Notes under the pieces: generated by a model
What the model saw: only the letters and a program-made list of their open reading frames with translations
What the model was told of the DNA's origin: nothing
The model's database searches: none
Made by a program: the position numbers and the translations under genes
Source: Cognatiyoonia sp965661665
GTDB taxonomy: Bacteria; Pseudomonadota; Alphaproteobacteria; Rhodobacterales; Rhodobacteraceae
Assembly (NCBI RefSeq): GCF_965661665.1
Contig: NZ_CBFIEO010000007.1
Coordinates: 76,681 to 140,680 of the forward strand
Reading direction: 5' to 3'
Length of the DNA stretch: 64,000 nt
Shown: one piece after another, positions 16,842-25,682 of the stretch
How the letters are laid out: each line of letters opens with the position of its first letter
How positions within the stretch are numbered: position 1 is the stretch's first letter

Positions 16842-17666
16842 GTGGCACAGACGCCATTGGACGACGAACAGATTGACCGTCTAGCTTATGAACAAGCGGA
16901 GGAACACTTCCGGCTTGTCCGAAACCGCTTGTCGAAAGATGCCGTTGAAGCGCTCGCCAAAGAAGTGGTGGTGCGCATCGCTTTCCGACTTCCGCGGAAC
17001 CTCCCCCCAGACCACGCACCGACAGAAGCCGAAATTATGGCGCTGTGTGAAGCCCTGTTGTCCAAAGATGAGATCGCAGCTGACCGCATCATTCTTGCCG
17101 CGCGGCGCGATGGCGTCAGCCCTGAAATGCTGAACCTTGGCTACGTTGCGGGCGCGGCGCGGATGCTGGGGGAAATGTGGGACGACGACCGCGTGTCCTT
17201 TGTCGAAGTCACAATTGCGTCTGGACGTCTCTACCGCATCATCCGTGGCCTGCGCCACGTGGTCGATGAAACTGTTAGCTTGCCCGGACCCGACCGCAAT
17301 GTGCTGTTCGCACTCGTCCCCGACGAGTCTCATACGCTCGGGATCGAAATCGCTACTGAAGTGTTCCGACGCGAAGGCTGGGAAGCTGAAATGCTGGTTG
17401 GCGAGACCCATGACGCGATTGTTGCAGTCACTCAACAGCGGCGGTTCCGCTCAATCGTGCTGGTCGCCCATTCCGAACATATGTTGGCCAACCTCATCAG
17501 CCTCGTGTTGGCTGTCCGGATCACGCAGCCTTTAGCCTATGTCGTTGTCGCGGGTAAAATTGTCGATGTAGTCAAAGACGTCACGACCCTTGTGGGGGCC
17601 GATGACGTTATTCCTGACATGGAAAGCGCGGTGGCCCGACTGGGGGCTATCGTCGATATGGGCTAG
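16842..17666 (+). CDS. B12-binding-domain protein of PpaA/AerR type
   Basis: 274 residues. A helical N-terminal half includes the cap segment ARMLGEMWDDDRVSFVEVTIASGRL (Trp113 and the following S/V/A pattern typical of B12-binding modules). A Rossmann-like cobalamin domain follows, starting VLFALVPDESHTLGIEIATEVF. The canonical DxHxxG is replaced by ExHxxG (Glu162, His164, Gly167), as I recall for the PpaA/AerR regulators of purple bacteria. Those light- and cobalamin-dependent antirepressors act with PpsR/CrtJ. No photosynthesis gene is in this window, so the partner is unknown. It converges with tpiA, overlapping by four bases. Confidence 0.72.
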   Translation: MAQTPLDDEQIDRLAYEQAEEHFRLVRNRLSKDAVEALAKEVVVRIAFRLPRNLPPDHAPTEAEIMALCEALLSKDEIAADRIILAARRDGVSPEMLNLGYVAGAARMLGEMWDDDRVSFVEVTIASGRLYRIIRGLRHVVDETVSLPGPDRNVLFALVPDESHTLGIEIATEVFRREGWEAEMLVGETHDAIVAVTQQRRFRSIVLVAHSEHMLANLISLVLAVRITQPLAYVVVAGKIVDVVKDVTTLVGADDVIPDMESAVARLGAIVDMG

Positions 17667-18400
17667 GCTTTTTCCAGCGCGCTGATGATTGGTGAGAAGT
17701 CCACGGCTTTCAGGCTCGCCCCACCGACCAGAGCACCGTCGACGTTATCGACGGCAAAAATCTCCGCCGCATTGCTGTCTTTGACGGACCCGCCATACAG
17801 CAAGGGTATTTCGTTCGCGTCAGCGAAGCGCACTTTCAGCACTCTGCGAATATGCGCATGTACCTCTGCGATCTGTTCGGTCGAAGGGACTTTTCCCGTT
17901 CCGATGGCCCAAACAGGTTCGTAGGCAATCACTGTGTTAGCAGCGGTGGCATCATCTGGCACGGACCCCGCTAATTGCACATCCATCACGTCCAATGTTG
18001 TGCCAGCCTCACGCTCTGCCAGCGTCTCACCGATACAAATAATCGCAACCAATCCGGCGGCGTAGGCGGCTTGCGCCTTCTTCGCGATCAGCGCGTCGGA
18101 TTCGCCGTGATCCGTGCGTCGCTCCGAATGTCCGACGATGATGCTTGTGGCACCTGCCGCTTTCATCATGGAGGCAGAGATTTCGCCGGTATGCGCGCCA
18201 CTTACCGCCGTGTTACAATCCTGACCACCGATGCCAATTTTGCCAGCGTTGGTACGGGCCTGAGAAATCAGCGTGGCAGGTGGGCAAATGATGACATCAA
18301 CAGTGGGGTCTGGGTGCGCAGAACTCAGGGCAGTCAGTTGCAACAAATCCTCCGCAGTCCCATTCATTTTCCAATTTCCTGCGGCGATCTTTCTTGGCAT
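17663..18400 (-). CDS. tpiA: triosephosphate isomerase
   Basis: Interconverts dihydroxyacetone phosphate and glyceraldehyde 3-phosphate. Starting at ATG 18400 (family start MPRKIAAGNWKMNG) gives 245 residues. It carries the N-terminal GNWKMNG lysine, IIVGHSERR (catalytic His), VIAYEPVWAIGTGKVPS (catalytic Glu and loop 6) and LLYGGSV near the C-terminus. A longer open frame to 18562 is not conserved. It diverges from the 2OG oxygenase gene and no other glycolytic gene is nearby. Confidence 0.96.
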   Translation of the reverse strand: MPRKIAAGNWKMNGTAEDLLQLTALSSAHPDPTVDVIICPPATLISQARTNAGKIGIGGQDCNTAVSGAHTGEISASMMKAAGATSIIVGHSERRTDHGESDALIAKKAQAAYAAGLVAIICIGETLAEREAGTTLDVMDVQLAGSVPDDATAANTVIAYEPVWAIGTGKVPSTEQIAEVHAHIRRVLKVRFADANEIPLLYGGSVKDSNAAEIFAVDNVDGALVGGASLKAVDFSPIISALEKA

Positions 18401-18522
18401 GACGGGCCCCTTCAAAACTGTTTCGCCCTCTTTACCAACCTTTGTGGCGGAGCGTAACCGCTTGCATTTTTGGACATTGTCTCGCATGTGAAGCCCGACC
18501 AAAACGACGGAGGCGGACCAAT

Positions 18523-19446
18523 ATGATCCCGCGCATTGATGCAGCAGCCTTGCTTGATCCAACGCATGAGCGTCACGAGGAAATGCGCGCGCGAGTGGCC
18601 GACGCCGCGACCAGTATTGGGTTTATGACCGTCCACAACACGCCCATTTCAGAAGAGTGGGTCCGCGATTTGATTGAGCGCTACCGCGCGTTCTTTCATC
18701 TGCCCGCTGCGGAAAAGGCGCAGTACGATATGGCCAAGACCGGCTCCAACCGGGGTTGGGGCGCGCCGGGGTCTGAACAAGTCGACCCGAATGCCAATCC
18801 TGACTACAAACAGGTCTTCGACATCGGTTCGATCCTGCCGGATGCAACACCTGAGGGGACGAAGGGCCTGTTGTGCTATGCGCCAAACATCTGGCCGGAT
18901 GCGCCGGAAGGCTTCGCGGATGCGCTGCGGAACTATTATTATGCCAGCACTGGTTTTGCGCTCGGTTTGCTGTGTGGCATTGCCGATGCGATTGGGTCCG
19001 ATGCTGACTATTTCCGCACACAGTTCAGCTATCCTATGTCCCTTCTGCGCGGGAATTTCTATCCCGAACGCCCTGCTTGGGCGGGGGAGAAGGATTTTGG
19101 AATTGCGACCCATACGGACTATGGCTGTCTGATTCTGCTGGCGACGGATGGCTCGCCAGGACTTGAGGTGCGCAAACGTGGTGGGGGCTGGATCCCTGTC
19201 TCAGCCTCGCCCGGTGAGTTTGTCATCAACTTTGGTGAAATGTTGGAGTTCTGGACTGGTGGCAAGGTTAAGGCGACACCGCACCGTGTTGTCGGCACGA
19301 ATGCGGAACGCATTTCTATCCCACTGTTCTTTAATCCGAATTACGACGCCAATGTCGCGCCTGAGGGGAAGGAGCCGATCTCAGCCGGGGATCATTTGGA
19401 GCAACGCTACAAAGAAACCTACGTTCACCTACAAAAGGCGAGCTAA
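18523..19446 (+). CDS. 2-oxoglutarate/Fe(II) oxygenase, isopenicillin N synthase-like
   Basis: 307 residues from ATG 18523. The N-terminal DIOX_N region has VADAATSIGFMTVHNTPI, RAFFHLPAAEKAQYD and NRGWGAPGSEQVDP. The C-terminal jelly-roll has the Fe ligands HTDYGCLILL (HxD) and the distal His in KATPHRVV, followed by an ERISIPLFFNPN segment whose Arg is suited to 2-oxoglutarate. Such proteins in bacteria have varied, mostly unknown substrates; an ethylene-forming or antibiotic role should not be assumed. It diverges from tpiA and converges with the broken TfoX-like gene. Confidence 0.87.
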   Translation: MIPRIDAAALLDPTHERHEEMRARVADAATSIGFMTVHNTPISEEWVRDLIERYRAFFHLPAAEKAQYDMAKTGSNRGWGAPGSEQVDPNANPDYKQVFDIGSILPDATPEGTKGLLCYAPNIWPDAPEGFADALRNYYYASTGFALGLLCGIADAIGSDADYFRTQFSYPMSLLRGNFYPERPAWAGEKDFGIATHTDYGCLILLATDGSPGLEVRKRGGGWIPVSASPGEFVINFGEMLEFWTGGKVKATPHRVVGTNAERISIPLFFNPNYDANVAPEGKEPISAGDHLEQRYKETYVHLQKAS

Positions 19447-19734
19447 AGCGTCGCAAGCGTTCGTTTGGCCCAAACGAGTGCGGATCCTAGATCTTCAAGC
19501 GCATCTTCTGGCAAGGACCAGTAAGGCATCTTGTGAAACTGCTCACCGCCTTCAGCAATCAAATCGGCTGCGACGTCGTCTTTGGCTTTGAGGTAGAGGC
19601 GCCTATCCGCGCTCATCAACGCAAAGACCGTTCCGTCGTGATAAAGGCACATCCCGCCAAACATCTTGCGGACGGTCAGCCCCCCCCAAAGGATCAAAGA
19701 GTTCAAGCGCAAAGGCGATATCCGCCTCTGACAT
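19443..19734 (-). pseudogene. TfoX N-terminal-domain protein with frameshift in a G8 run
   Basis: Minus-strand reading from ATG 19734 gives MSEADIAFALELFDPLGG, the usual start of this family. Eight consecutive Gs (plus-strand C8 at 19680-19687) then shift the frame. One G fewer would join it to LTVRKMFGGMCLYHDGTVFALM and the rest of the domain, ending KRTLATL. TfoX_N proteins are about 100 residues and linked to competence regulation in gammaproteobacteria; here the role is unknown. The start region overlaps the end of the HesB/IscA gene. A homopolymer sequencing error, a phase-variable tract or a true pseudogene are all possible. Confidence 0.7.
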
Positions 19735-19736
19735 GA

Positions 19737-20099
19737 TCATTTGGCGGTGATCGTCTCATTAAATTTAATGGACTCCCCACACCCGCAAGCATCCACGACG
19801 TTCGGGTTGTGGAATTTGAAGCCGCTTTCGAGGAGGCTGACTTCATAATCAATCTCTGTTCCAAAAAGGAACATCTGCGCCATCGGTGCAATCATCACGC
19901 GGGCGCCATCCTGCTCGACAACCTCGTCGAGCGGATCAACCTCCGTCACGTATTCCAACGTGTATTCCATACCCGCGCAACCGCCTTTCTTGACGCCAAT
20001 GCGCAAGCCTTCATGCGCGTCTTTCGCCATCAGTTTGGCAATCTGCGCAGCGGCTTTGTCTGTCAGGGTGACGGCTTGTTTGCCGGGAATACAGAACAT
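19737..20099 (-). CDS. HesB/IscA/SufA-type Fe-S cluster assembly protein
   Basis: A-type carrier that receives and delivers Fe-S clusters. 120 residues with the three conserved cysteines: one in KKGGCAGMEYTLEY and two in VVDACGCGESIKF. VTLTDKAAAQI lies at the N-terminus. It follows the MIP18/DUF59 gene in the same direction by 69 bp, an arrangement seen at the end of suf operons, so SufA is the probable identity. The core sufBCDS genes are not in the window. Confidence 0.9.
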   Translation of the reverse strand: MFCIPGKQAVTLTDKAAAQIAKLMAKDAHEGLRIGVKKGGCAGMEYTLEYVTEVDPLDEVVEQDGARVMIAPMAQMFLFGTEIDYEVSLLESGFKFHNPNVVDACGCGESIKFNETITAK

Positions 20100-20168
20100 G
20101 ATCGTATCTCCTTACAGATAAGAGATAGGGGGTAGGCGGCTTTGGCTCAAGCCTTTCGAGGGATTGGC

Positions 20169-20531
20169 TTACATAAAGCCCAATTCAAGCCGCGCCTCAT
20201 CCGACATGTTTTCCATGCCCCATTGCGGCTCAAACGTCATTTTCACATCGACCTGTTTCACACCAGGGATCGGCTCAATCGCATCGGCGACCCATCCAGG
20301 CATCTCGCCAGCGACGGGGCACCCAGGTGCTGTTAGGGTCATGATGACGTTTACAGCGGACTCGTCATCAATCGTGATCGTATAGATCAGGCCCAGATCG
20401 TAAATATTCACTGGAATTTCTGGGTCGTAGACCGTCTTGCACGCCTCAACGATCGTATCGAATAACGGGTGTTCCGTTGTTGACGGTTTGATCAGGGGTG
20501 TCCCTTCCATCATGGGTGTGTCGTCGGTCAT
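20169..20531 (-). CDS. MIP18/DUF59 family Fe-S assembly protein (SufT-like)
   Basis: 120 residues from ATG 20531; a longer open frame to 20597 is not homologous. DUF59 core: VYDPEIPVNIYDLGLIYTITID, then VNVIMTLTAPGCPVAGEMPGWV with its conserved cysteine, and VKQVDVKMTFEPQWGMENMSDEARLELG. These proteins help mature Fe-S enzymes and are typical suf-operon members. Divergent from tgt. Confidence 0.88.
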   Translation of the reverse strand: MTDDTPMMEGTPLIKPSTTEHPLFDTIVEACKTVYDPEIPVNIYDLGLIYTITIDDESAVNVIMTLTAPGCPVAGEMPGWVADAIEPIPGVKQVDVKMTFEPQWGMENMSDEARLELGFM

Positions 20532-20661
20532 TGAGTGGTTCCAAACGCATGTCTCGACCACCGATATAGGAAGGGACACCGCCACGGTAAAGCGCAATTG
20601 GACAAAGATTGCGTCGCTTTGGAACTTTGTGCATAGGGGCGTGGCAGAGAACGGACAGGAT

Positions 20662-21789
20662 ATGACGCAGTTTCAGTTCCAGAAAACCCGCCAAGACGGC
20701 AAGGCGCGGACAGGCATGATTTCGACGCCGCGCGGCGACATTTGCACACCTGCCTTTATGCCTGTGGGAACGGCAGCGACGGTGAAGGCGATGATGCCTG
20801 AAAGCGTGGCGGCGACTGGCGCAGATATCCTTTTGGGAAACACCTATCACCTGATGCTGCGCCCGACGGCGGAGCGGATTCACGCACTGGGTGGCCTGCA
20901 TAAGTTTATGAATTGGGACAAGCCCATCCTCACCGACAGCGGTGGCTTTCAGGTGATGAGCCTTGCGGGGCTTAGAAAGCTGACTGAGAAGGGCGTCACC
21001 TTCCAATCCCACATCGACGGGTCAAAGCATGAGTTGACGCCAGAGCGATCGATGGAAATTCAGCGGCTGTTGGGTTCCAACATCGTGATGTGTTTTGATG
21101 AATGCCCCGCGCTGCCAGCGGAACGTGACCGAATTGCCGAAAGCATGCGCCTATCGATGCGGTGGGCGGAGCGGTCGCGGGAGGCATTTGGCGACCGTCC
21201 GGGCTATGCGCTTTTTGGTATTCAGCAAGGCGGTCTAGAAGAAGATTTCCGCGCCGAAAGCGCCGAAGCACTGCGCGAGATTGGATTTGAAGGCTATGCC
21301 ATCGGTGGATTGGCTGTGGGCGAGGGGCAGGAGGCGATGTTTCGTTGCCTCGACTTTGCGCCGGATCAGCTGCCGGAAGACAAGCCGCGATATCTGATGG
21401 GCGTGGGCAAGCCGGATGACATCGTGGGCGCTGTGAAGCGCGGCGTGGATATGATGGACTGCGTGCTGCCGTCGAGATCAGGCCGCACAGGACAGTGCTT
21501 CACACGGCACGGCGTTGTGAACATAAAAAACGCTCGCCACGCCGATGATCCGCGCCCATTGGATGAGAATTGCAGTTGTCCGGCCTGCTCTAATTATTCA
21601 CGGGCCTATCTGCATCACGTCTTCCGCTCGCAAGAGATGATTTCTGGTATGCTGATGACATGGCATAATTTACAATATTTTCAAGATATTATGCAGGATA
21701 TGCGGGACGCAATTGCGGCGGGGACTTTCGCCGCATGGGAGGCCGATTTCCACGCGGGTCGCGCTAACGGCGATATCGAGCTGCTTTAA
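20662..21789 (+). CDS. tgt: queuine tRNA-ribosyltransferase
   Basis: Exchanges guanine-34 of GUN-anticodon tRNAs for preQ1. 375 residues from ATG 20662. LTDSGGFQVMSLAGLRKL contains one active-site Asp. The other landmarks are MCFDECPALP, GIQQGG, DMMDCVLPSRSGRTGQ (nucleophile Asp) and the zinc site ENCSCPACSNYSRAYLHH. An open frame extends to 20437 but that part is antisense to the DUF59 gene. queA, the later enzyme of the same queuosine pathway, is also in this window at 46.2 kb. Confidence 0.96.
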   Translation: MTQFQFQKTRQDGKARTGMISTPRGDICTPAFMPVGTAATVKAMMPESVAATGADILLGNTYHLMLRPTAERIHALGGLHKFMNWDKPILTDSGGFQVMSLAGLRKLTEKGVTFQSHIDGSKHELTPERSMEIQRLLGSNIVMCFDECPALPAERDRIAESMRLSMRWAERSREAFGDRPGYALFGIQQGGLEEDFRAESAEALREIGFEGYAIGGLAVGEGQEAMFRCLDFAPDQLPEDKPRYLMGVGKPDDIVGAVKRGVDMMDCVLPSRSGRTGQCFTRHGVVNIKNARHADDPRPLDENCSCPACSNYSRAYLHHVFRSQEMISGMLMTWHNLQYFQDIMQDMRDAIAAGTFAAWEADFHAGRANGDIELL

Positions 21790-22153
21790 GCGATGGGACG
21801 GGCGCCGCTATTTGGCAGCGCCAAACGCGCCCCGCCCACCGTCCCGTCTGCACGAATGGTAAGGAATCGCTCCATTTCAGGTGCGCGCCTGCAGCGTTAA
21901 CCTTTCGTTAGTGAGTGTTTGTCAGGTTTTACGTCATGCCATTTTTGTTTGTGTCTTTGTCTTGGGCCGCAGCCACCGGCGTCGCCGTTGCGATGCTGGG
22001 TTAACCCAGCTTCAAATCAGAACAATTCAGGGTCTCACAGGGGATTGATCGCCTGATGGGTGAATTTCCTATTTGATTCACAGGAAAATCGTTGCAGGCC
22101 CTTGCCCTGCTCTGCCCACGCTGGCACAACTACATAGTGCGGTCGCGTTGATG
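21790..22153. other. intergenic region upstream of lon
   Basis: This stretch has no convincing gene. Just after tgt, GGGACGGGCG at about 21795 can pair with the GC-rich CGCCC...CGTCCC near 21833-21844, a possible terminator without a T run. A 22-codon hydrophobic frame (21936-22004, MPFLFVSLSWAAATGVAVAM...) ends inside a perfect 16-bp palindrome, GCTGGGTTAACCCAGC, at 21995-22010. Nothing else stands out before the lon promoter. Confidence 0.5.
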
Positions 22154-22181
22154 GTTGAAACTGCTATTTCGACCCCCAGAT
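22154..22181 (+). promoter_or_regulatory. heat-shock (sigma-32 type) promoter of lon
   Basis: GTTGAAA at 22154-22160, a 13-base spacer, then CCCCAGAT at 22174-22181. This matches the consensus CTTGAAA-N11-16-CCCCATnT with one mismatch in each element. lon is a classic RpoH target. Confidence 0.65.
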
Positions 22182-22255
22182 AATAACTCCGGAACAGAGA
22201 TATCGATGTTGCCGCCAGGCGGGACGGGATGTCTTGCGAAAAAAGGAAATTGAGC

Positions 22256-24636
22256 ATGCAAGAACCGTTGAGTTCGTCTTACCCAGTCCTGCCTTTACGC
22301 GACATTGTGGTTTTCCCACATATGATCGTTCCGCTTTTCGTGGGCCGCGACAAATCCGTGCGCGCGCTGGAAGAGGTGATGCAGGACGACAAACAAATCC
22401 TCTTGTCCAGTCAAATAGATGCAGGGGAGGATGATCCGCAGGTTGACGGCATCTACCGGACCGGCGTGCTGGCCAACGTGTTGCAGCTATTGAAGCTGCC
22501 CGATGGCACAGTAAAAGTGCTGGTCGAAGGGCGCAGTCGTGTGCAGATCACAGAATTTTACGACAATCCGAACTTCTTTGAAGCCTCTGCCGAGTATCTG
22601 ACCGAAGAGCCCGGCAATTTGGACGAAATCGACGCGCTTGTGCGGTCTGTGGCCAATGAGTTTGAGCGCTACGCCAAAGTTAAAAAGAACATCCCCGAAG
22701 AAGCGATGGCCGCTGTCGGTGAGACAACAGAGGCTGACAAGCTGGCCGATCTCGTAGCGGGCCATCTTGGGATCGAGGTGAACCAAAAGCAGGAGCTTTT
22801 GGAAACACTGGTTGTGACCGAACGCTTGGAAAAGGTCTTTGGCCTGATGCAAGGCGAAATGTCCGTCTTACAGGTTGAGAAAAAGATTAAAACCCGTGTC
22901 AAAACCCAGANNNNNNNNNNNNNNNNNNNGCCATTCAGAAGGAACTTGGCGACGGCGAAGAAGGCCAGAACGAGGTTGAAGAGCTTGAAGCCAAGATTGC
23001 AGAGACCAAGCTTTCCAAAGAAGCCAAGGAAAAGGTCGATGCCGAGCTGAAAAAGCTGAAAAACATGTCGCCGATGTCGGCGGAAGCCACAGTTGTGCGT
23101 AATTACCTTGACTGGGTGTTGGGCGTGCCTTGGGGTGTTAAATCACGCACCAAGAAGGACCTAAACCGCGCGCAAGAGATTTTGGACAACGATCACTATG
23201 GCCTTGAGAAGGTTAAAGAGCGGATCGTTGAGTATCTTGCCGTGCAGCAACGCTCCAAAAAGCTGAAAGGGCCGATCATGTGCCTTGTCGGCCCTCCGGG
23301 TGTTGGTAAGACATCGCTGGGTAAGTCCGTTGCCAAAGCCACAGGCCGTGAATTCATTCGAATTTCGCTTGGTGGTGTGCGGGACGAATCTGAGATCCGT
23401 GGCCACCGTCGGACTTACATCGGCTCCATGCCTGGCAAGATTATTCAGGCGTTGAAAAAGGCGAAAACCACAAACCCTCTGATCCTGCTCGATGAGATCG
23501 ACAAGATGGGTCAGGATTTCCGTGGCGATCCAGCCTCGGCGATGCTTGAGGTGCTTGATCCGGAACAGAACGCGACCTTCGTCGACCACTATCTTGAGGT
23601 GGAATACGACCTGTCGAACGTGATGTTCCTGACCACTGCAAACTCCTACAACATGCCGGGACCTCTGTTGGACCGGATGGAGATTATCTCCCTCGCGGGC
23701 TACACCGAGGATGAGAAACGGGAGATTGCGCGTCAGCATTTGCTACCCAAGGTTCTGAAGAATCACGGGCTGAAGGAGAAGGAATTCTTCATCTCAGACG
23801 AAGCTCTGACAAAGGCGATCCGCCTTTATACGAAAGAGGCGGGCGTCAGGAATTTGGAGCGTGAACTTGCGAAGGTCGCACGGAAAGCGGTCACGAAGAT
23901 TGTGAAGAAAGACGCCGATGTGATTTCCGTAACTGAGGACAATCTTAATGACTACCTCGGGGTCGAAAAGCATCGCTTTGGTCTTGCCGAGAAGGAAGAT
24001 CAGGTTGGTGTGGTCACAGGCCTTGCATGGACCTCTGTTGGGGGTGAGTTGCTCAACATCGAAGCGTTGCGCCTACCCGGAAAAGGCCGGATGAAGACAA
24101 CCGGCAAGTTGGGTGACGTGATGAAGGAGTCGATTGATGCGGCCTCTTCCTATGTCCGCTCCATCGCGCCAGAGATTGGTGTCAAACCGCCAAAATTCGA
24201 CGCGATCGACATCCACGTGCACGTGCCGGACGGAGCAACGCCCAAGGATGGTCCGTCTGCTGGCCTGGCTATGGTGACCTCTATAGTTTCCGTCATGACC
24301 GGTATTGCCGTGCGCAAAGACATCGCGATGACGGGTGAGGTAAGCCTACGCGGGAATGCGATGCCGATTGGTGGCCTGAAGGAAAAGCTGCTGGCCGCGC
24401 TGCGCGGTGGCATCAAAACCGTGCTGATCCCAGAAGAGAATGCGAAAGATCTGCCGGACATTCCAGACAATGTGAAAGATGGCTTGGAGATCATCCCAGT
24501 GACGCATGTGTCAGAGGTCCTGAAACTCGCGCTGGTGTCAGAGCCGACATCGATCGAATGGGATGAGGCTGCTGAGGAAGCGCGGGTTGCAGCGTCCAAG
24601 GACAGCAATGGCGTAGTAGGTGCAGGCGTCCACTAG
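22256..24636 (+). CDS. lon: ATP-dependent protease Lon, interrupted by an assembly gap
   Basis: Homo-hexameric AAA+ serine protease. The start at ATG 22256 (AAAGGAAA upstream) gives the N-terminal substrate domain from LPLRDIVVFPHMIVPLFVGR. After the gap come Walker A GPPGVGKTSLGKSVA, Walker B LILLDEIDKMG, the catalytic Ser in DGPSAGLAM (about residue 676) and Lys in GGLKEKLLAALRGG. Nineteen Ns (22911-22929) split the frame: KTRVKTQ before, AIQKELGDGEE after. The family normally has about fifteen residues there (around MEKSQREYYLNEQMK), i.e. some 44 missing bases, so the N count is arbitrary. The restored length would be about 801 residues. Confidence 0.95.
22911..22929. other. run of 19 Ns (assembly gap inside lon)
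   Basis: Undetermined bases. The two sides of lon are in different frames at this spacing, so the true gap is not 19 bases. Confidence 0.99.
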
Positions 24637-24662
24637 GACGGCTTCACCAACCACGCAAAAGA

Positions 24663-24690
24663 AAAGGGCACGCCGAGACGTGCCCTTTCT
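24663..24690 (+). terminator. intrinsic terminator of lon
   Basis: AAAGGGCACG, loop CCGAGA, CGTGCCCTTT, then CT. The 10-bp perfect stem lies between lon and the convergent mini membrane protein gene, and its symmetric A/T ends allow bidirectional use. Confidence 0.85.
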
Positions 24691-24711
24691 CAGCCAGATG
24701 GCCAGTAAGTC

Positions 24712-24927
24712 TTAGTCGCTCATGCTGTCGTCTTCAGCGGTTGCTGCGACAAAAATCAGAGCCAGCAGGATCGCAGGAACGATCAGGCCGGCCAGGGAGG
24801 ATGTTGGTGCTGGTGCGTCAACAACAACAACAGGTGCTTCCACGACTTCTGGAGCCAGGCCACCAGCAGTCGCAGTAGTTGCAGAAACAGCCAGAGCAGC
24901 TGCAGCAGCGAGTTTAACGAAAGTCAT
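24712..24927 (-). CDS. mini membrane protein, paralogue A
   Basis: 71 residues: signal peptide (MTFVKLAAAAALAVSATTATAGG), a short Pro/Val-rich linker, one C-terminal transmembrane helix (LAGLIVPAILLALIFVAATA) and an acidic end (EDDSMSD). GGAG lies close upstream within CAAGGAGATC. The next gene on this strand, about 340 bp away, encodes a clear paralogue with the same plan and leader. Small proteins of this design are widespread in Rhodobacteraceae, often misnamed ferrochelatase. The function is unknown; an envelope location is inferred. Confidence 0.8.
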   Translation of the reverse strand: MTFVKLAAAAALAVSATTATAGGLAPEVVEAPVVVVDAPAPTSSLAGLIVPAILLALIFVAATAEDDSMSD

Positions 24928-25183
24928 ATCGATCTCCTTGATAGTCGAAACTGTGAACTGGACTACGAGGGTGCCGACAGCGAGCCGGCGTAATGTGGCC
25001 CCATAATCAGTTAATTATTTTATGGATTGGTAAGACGCGAAAAACAAGCGCCGGCATTTGTCAAAGCAAGTTTTGCTGACGATCAAAGGGGGGGTGAGGC
25101 ATTGAAACCACAGGTTGGACGCTATTTTTAGCGCGCGTTATCCAGCAATCGCAGAAAGTGAAGGCTTTAAACTACGTTATCAG
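24928..25183. other. intergenic region between the mini membrane protein genes
   Basis: AT-rich in the first part (around 25005-25025), with a G7 run near 25088. It presumably holds the promoter of paralogue A. I see no further gene. Confidence 0.4.
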
Positions 25184-25209
25184 CGGCAGACCCGAATCCG
25201 AGTCTGCCG
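25184..25209 (-). terminator. hairpin downstream of mini membrane protein B
   Basis: CGGCAGAC, 10-base loop, GTCTGCCG. An 8-bp perfect stem without a good T run, lying 55 bp after the gene's stop. Confidence 0.35.
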
Positions 25210-25264
25210 AAACTTCTATGTCGGATGGACGACTTAGCTGTCTGTTGCCGTGTCGCTATCGGAC

Positions 25265-25471
25265 TTATGAGTCGCTGTCGGACTCAGCAGTCGCGGCGAT
25301 AGCAATCAATGCAAGCAAGATTGCAGGAACAATCAAGCCGCCAAGAGAGCTCGTAGGCTCCATCATAGGTTCAACCAATATTGGCTCGACAACAGTGTCT
25401 GCCATACCACCAGCAGTGGCAGTTGTCGCGGAAACAGCGATGGCTGCAGCAGCAAGTTTAACAAATTTCAT
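25265..25471 (-). CDS. mini membrane protein, paralogue B
   Basis: 68 residues from ATG 25471 (AAGGAGATC seven bases upstream). Signal peptide MKFVKLAAAAIAVSATTATAGG, linker with repeated VEPI/VEPM units, transmembrane helix LGGLIVPAILLALIAIAATA and acidic tail ESDSDS. The signal peptide, helix and leader are nearly identical to paralogue A while the linker differs, indicating a tandem duplication. A longer start six codons upstream is open but lies over the ribosome-binding site. Function unknown. Confidence 0.8.
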   Translation of the reverse strand: MKFVKLAAAAIAVSATTATAGGMADTVVEPILVEPMMEPTSSLGGLIVPAILLALIAIAATAESDSDS

Positions 25472-25682
25472 TTTGATCTCCTTGATCACTTATATACCGC
25501 CCGAACGAGGGTCATGAGCAGCGCGCCCATCAATTGTTCTGCCCCCGAGAGGTAGAAGAAATGCTAATGAATGAATTGGGTTGGGCAAGAGATTTGTGCC
25601 TATTTTCGAACCAAAATCTCATAATTATGGTCATCAAGTGCAGAATTGGGGTAGAAAAAGCACAAAGCAATGATGCGGGAAC

